9,964 nucleotides of DNA from contig JAXDBV010000011.1 of NCBI GenBank assembly GCA_034678415.1, forward strand, positions 1-9,964, given 5' to 3'. Both the position numbers and the translations under genes were made by a program. The notes beneath the pieces were generated by a model. The model was not told the DNA's origin and searched no databases. It saw only the letters and a list, made by a program, of their open reading frames with translations. This DNA comes from JAXDBV01 sp034678415 (GTDB lineage Bacteria > Bacteroidota > Bacteroidia > Bacteroidales > VadinHA17). Positions 7,451 through 9,964 of the stretch are shown here, piece after piece. How positions within the stretch are numbered: position 1 is the first letter of the stretch; the number at the start of each line of letters is the position of its first letter.

Positions 7451-8737
7451 ATGGACAGAATAAACCGTACCCGAGCCCCCCGTTCCAGGGCAATAAGGAA
7501 CATCAACATCCAGGATCCCCTAAAACAGATCCTACCCAACGGCATACCGCTTTATTCAATCCTATGCGGGAACTATGATATTGTCAGGATCGATTTCCTT
7601 TTCCCGGCCGGTACCAGCACGGGTGATTTCCCGCTCGTGGCCCAGATGACCAATGCCATGCTTACCGAGGGCTCGTCAAAATACACATCCGCCGAGATCG
7701 CGCGGAAACTGGACTATTATGGTGCCTTCGTCGAGCCGGTGGTGGATGTTGATACGGCAGGGATCGTGGTATACACCCTTGGTAAGTTCGCCGAACCGGT
7801 GTTGCATTTGGTTGAAGAATTCCTCAAACATCCTTCCTTTCCCCCGAAGGAACTAAACATCATGCTCGGGAAACGGAAACAGCATTTCATCATAGACCAG
7901 CAGAAGGTCAAGACAATGGCCAGGCAGCGTTTCTCGGAAGTGCTGTTCGGCAAGGAGCATCCCTATGGCAGAAACACGAATATCCATGATTTTGACCGGG
8001 TGAACAGGAACCTGCTGATGGAATATCATAAACATTCCGGCCATGCAGGCGATTGTACCATCCTTGTATCGGGCCGTTTTGATACCACACTGATCACCCT
8101 GATAGAAAACCTCTTCGGCGGGAATGACTGGCTGGCAGCAGGCAGCCAAAAGAAAATAATCCCTCCTCCCTCTTCGCATCCGGAGAAGAAGCATCACATC
8201 GACAGGAACGATGCCCTTCAATCAGCAGTGCGTATAGGCCGGCTACTGGTGAATAAGAAACACCCCGACTATGCGGGGCTTCTGGTGCTGAACACTATGC
8301 TGGGCGGCTATTTCGGGTCACGTCTCATGAAGAATATACGGGAGGAAAAAGGATATACCTATGGCATCGGCTCTTTTATCCTGTCGATGCACAATGCGGG
8401 CTGCCTGGTTATCGTTTCAGAAGTGGGAACCGATGTGACCGGTGCTGCCGTCAGAGAGATTTACCGCGAAATAGAAGGCTTAAGCACCAGGCCTGTACCT
8501 GCCGGAGAGCTCCGTGTCGTGAAAAACTATATGATGGGCGAACTCGTCCGTGAATTTGACGGCCCTTTTGCCCTCGCCGAAAGCGCTAAAGGGATCATTG
8601 AATATGGACTGGATACCGACTTCTTTTATAAGATTATTCAGACAATAAAAACCATCACCCCGGGAGAATTGCTGAACATGGCACGTAAATACCTTGACAC
8701 CTCCGAGATGTATGAGGTGGTGGCAGGAAGGAAATGA
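7451..8737 (+). CDS. M16 family peptidase-like protein, non-catalytic partner subunit
   Basis: This is a 428-residue M16-fold protein lacking the zinc site: where HxxEH should stand, after FPAGTSTGDFPLVA, the residues are QMTNA (65-69). It keeps the C-domain motif SRLMKNIREEKGYTYGIGS (from about 290), whose Arg and Tyr are the substrate-binding R/Y pair that the inactive subunit contributes in heterodimeric M16B enzymes. The expected role is therefore to close the chamber and bind substrate for the upstream HLFEH subunit. No signal peptide is visible. The ATG at 7451 (MDRINRTRAP) was chosen over the in-frame ATG at 7427, which would overlap the upstream gene by 17 nt, and over still earlier starts. 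The start of homology (about residue 24, LKQILPNGIPLYSI) fits 7451. Its stop overlaps the start of the next gene. Confidence 0.9.
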   Translation: MDRINRTRAPRSRAIRNINIQDPLKQILPNGIPLYSILCGNYDIVRIDFLFPAGTSTGDFPLVAQMTNAMLTEGSSKYTSAEIARKLDYYGAFVEPVVDVDTAGIVVYTLGKFAEPVLHLVEEFLKHPSFPPKELNIMLGKRKQHFIIDQQKVKTMARQRFSEVLFGKEHPYGRNTNIHDFDRVNRNLLMEYHKHSGHAGDCTILVSGRFDTTLITLIENLFGGNDWLAAGSQKKIIPPPSSHPEKKHHIDRNDALQSAVRIGRLLVNKKHPDYAGLLVLNTMLGGYFGSRLMKNIREEKGYTYGIGSFILSMHNAGCLVIVSEVGTDVTGAAVREIYREIEGLSTRPVPAGELRVVKNYMMGELVREFDGPFALAESAKGIIEYGLDTDFFYKIIQTIKTITPGELLNMARKYLDTSEMYEVVAGRK

Positions 8738-9964
8738 ACAACGTCATGAGATCCGGACTGACCTTTGTAGCATGTCTTGTGGCTCTGGCACCTGTCTGCG
8801 GACAGGACGACCCGGTTATCCCCCAGATCCGGTATGTTACCGTGCAACCTCAGCCGTCCGGTGAGGAATATGCCTTCCTCTGCTGGGGGAGGGTGGAAGG
8901 CGAAGGATATATCATCTATCACTGGGAACAGAAGGATGCCAACTATGTGTGGCACCAGATTGACACCGTCTTTTCCGATGCCGTTACGTGCTACCTTGAT
9001 ACCGCCTCGCTGACATCACTGCAGCCGGAACGGTACAGGGTGAGTGTGCTCGATACCTCAATAACGGATACTTCCGTCATTGCATTTGGCAGGCAACACA
9101 GCACCATCATTGCCTCTGCCACCTTCGATCCCTGTCTGGCCACCTTTGATGTTCGATGGACCCCTTATACGGGGTGGGCCGACAGCCTCGATGGATATGA
9201 AGTGTACCTGCAGTCAGGCACCGGGCCCTTTGTACCGGCAACCGCTTCGCCGGTGACCGATACCTTTACCGTCCTCACCAGCATCGATGCCGGCGTCGAT
9301 TATTGCCTTTATATCCGTGCGCTTCATTCACAGGGTTTGCAATCCCGGTCCAACACGGTATGCCTGCGATCAGTCATGCCACGGCCTCCCGGTTATATCA
9401 ATGCCGATTATGCAAGCACGGCGCCTGACGGTATCCGTCTCCGTTTCACTGTCGATCCCCTGGCCGAAACCGAGCGCTATAGCCTCCTCAGAAAGGAACA
9501 GGGACAACAGGATTTTGACACCCTCCACCTCTTCAGTTCTCATACCGGTAAAGTCATTGAATATACGGACGATGAAGCATCCTTCACAAAACTGTTGATA
9601 TACAGGCTCGCGGCACTGAACAGCTGCGGGCGGGTGGTGGCACAATCCAATATCGCCAGTAACCTGGTACTAACCGCCGCCTCCGCCGAACTGCGGAATA
9701 TCCTTGTATGGAATACGTACAGGAACTGGCTGGGAGGCGTATTAAACTACCAGGTATACAGGAGTATCGGCTCCGCGGATCCGGTGCTGGTCGCCACCAC
9801 GAGCCCGGCCGATACCGCCTGGACCGATGATATTTCCGTGTACCAGAACACTGAAATACCCGGGATTTTCTGTTATTACGTTATTGCCACCGAGGCGCCC
9901 GACAATCCTTATGGAATTACCGGTATCAGCCGGTCGAACGTCTCATGCATTGACATCGAGCCCA
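8734..9964 (+). CDS. Exported multi-FN3 protein, probably a T9SS/gliding-associated surface protein (3' end outside window)
   Basis: The reading frame runs without a stop from the ATG at 8734 to the window end, giving 410 residues. The N-terminus (MNNVMRSG then LTFVACLVALAPVCG) is a signal peptide, probably cut before or near Q24; Cys22 lacks a good lipobox. After that come about four fibronectin type III-like repeats: roughly 30-118 (degenerate), 119-213, 214-312 and 313-407. They show recurring features such as VRWTPYTGW...LDGYEVY, YCLYIRALHSQGLQSRSNTVC and LVWNTYRNWLGGVLNYQVYRS. The last visible residues, SRSNVSCIDIEP, are the kind of linker that in Bacteroidota usually precedes a PNAFTPNGDG-type gliding-motility C-terminal sorting domain; that domain would lie just past the window (inference). 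The ATG overlaps the upstream stop as ATGA, implying coupled translation, with an AGGA 5 nt before it. An alternative start is the ATG at 8746. Confidence 0.82.
   Translation, partial: MNNVMRSGLTFVACLVALAPVCGQDDPVIPQIRYVTVQPQPSGEEYAFLCWGRVEGEGYIIYHWEQKDANYVWHQIDTVFSDAVTCYLDTASLTSLQPERYRVSVLDTSITDTSVIAFGRQHSTIIASATFDPCLATFDVRWTPYTGWADSLDGYEVYLQSGTGPFVPATASPVTDTFTVLTSIDAGVDYCLYIRALHSQGLQSRSNTVCLRSVMPRPPGYINADYASTAPDGIRLRFTVDPLAETERYSLLRKEQGQQDFDTLHLFSSHTGKVIEYTDDEASFTKLLIYRLAALNSCGRVVAQSNIASNLVLTAASAELRNILVWNTYRNWLGGVLNYQVYRSIGSADPVLVATTSPADTAWTDDISVYQNTEIPGIFCYYVIATEAPDNPYGITGISRSNVSCIDIEP

Noticed and set aside
1..9964. CRISPR arrays, insertion sequences, tRNA or rRNA genes, phage or defence modules
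   Set aside because: No regularly spaced repeats, transposase, structured RNA gene or known defence domain was seen anywhere in the window.

Overview
The window looks like chromosomal DNA of a Bacteroidota bacterium, most likely an anaerobic Bacteroidales-type lineage. The reasons are the 426-residue GlyA, a Bacteroidota-style ExbB-ExbD-TonB operon, a TamB C-terminus ending in a characteristic YxQGVGxFYREEFD-like tail, a tandem pair of M16 peptidases (one active, one inactive), a fibronectin-III-rich exported protein, nearly absent Shine-Dalgarno sequences, and -7 promoter elements resembling TAnnTTTG. The lineage is inferred from the proteins; no rRNA or tRNA is present to confirm it. No stretch over 300 bases lacks a gene.

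Layout. (1) 1-2114, plus strand: the 3' part of a tamB-like gene whose beginning lies before the window. (2) 2263-4212, plus strand: a tight exbB-exbD-tonB operon with gaps of 6 and 3 nt and a possible short-leader promoter just before exbB. (3) 4292-6041, minus strand: glyA followed 79 nt downstream by a stand-alone response-regulator receiver protein. The latter ends in a rho-independent terminator at 4245-4269, in the gap where it converges with tonB. (4) 6205-9964, plus strand: two M16-family genes separated by 7 nt, then an exported multi-FN3 protein whose ATG overlaps the stop of the second M16 gene (ATGA) and which runs off the window end. This last gene is open for 410 codons without a stop.

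How the genes work together. TamB acts at the outer membrane and in the periplasm, moving lipid or outer-membrane proteins between the two membranes. ExbB/ExbD/TonB convert proton motive force into movement that drives outer-membrane transporters (or, if this is a Tol-like set, envelope integrity). GlyA supplies one-carbon units and is housekeeping. The receiver protein is a signalling output with no visible kinase partner. The M16 pair should form a heterodimeric zinc peptidase, and the FN3 protein is probably a surface or secreted protein of the type IX secretion / gliding-associated class.

I do not see a clearly undescribed system. The points most worth a second look are the FN3 gene translationally coupled to the M16 pair, a polar Asn in the single ExbD membrane helix, and the orphan receiver protein with an enlarged beta3-alpha3 loop.
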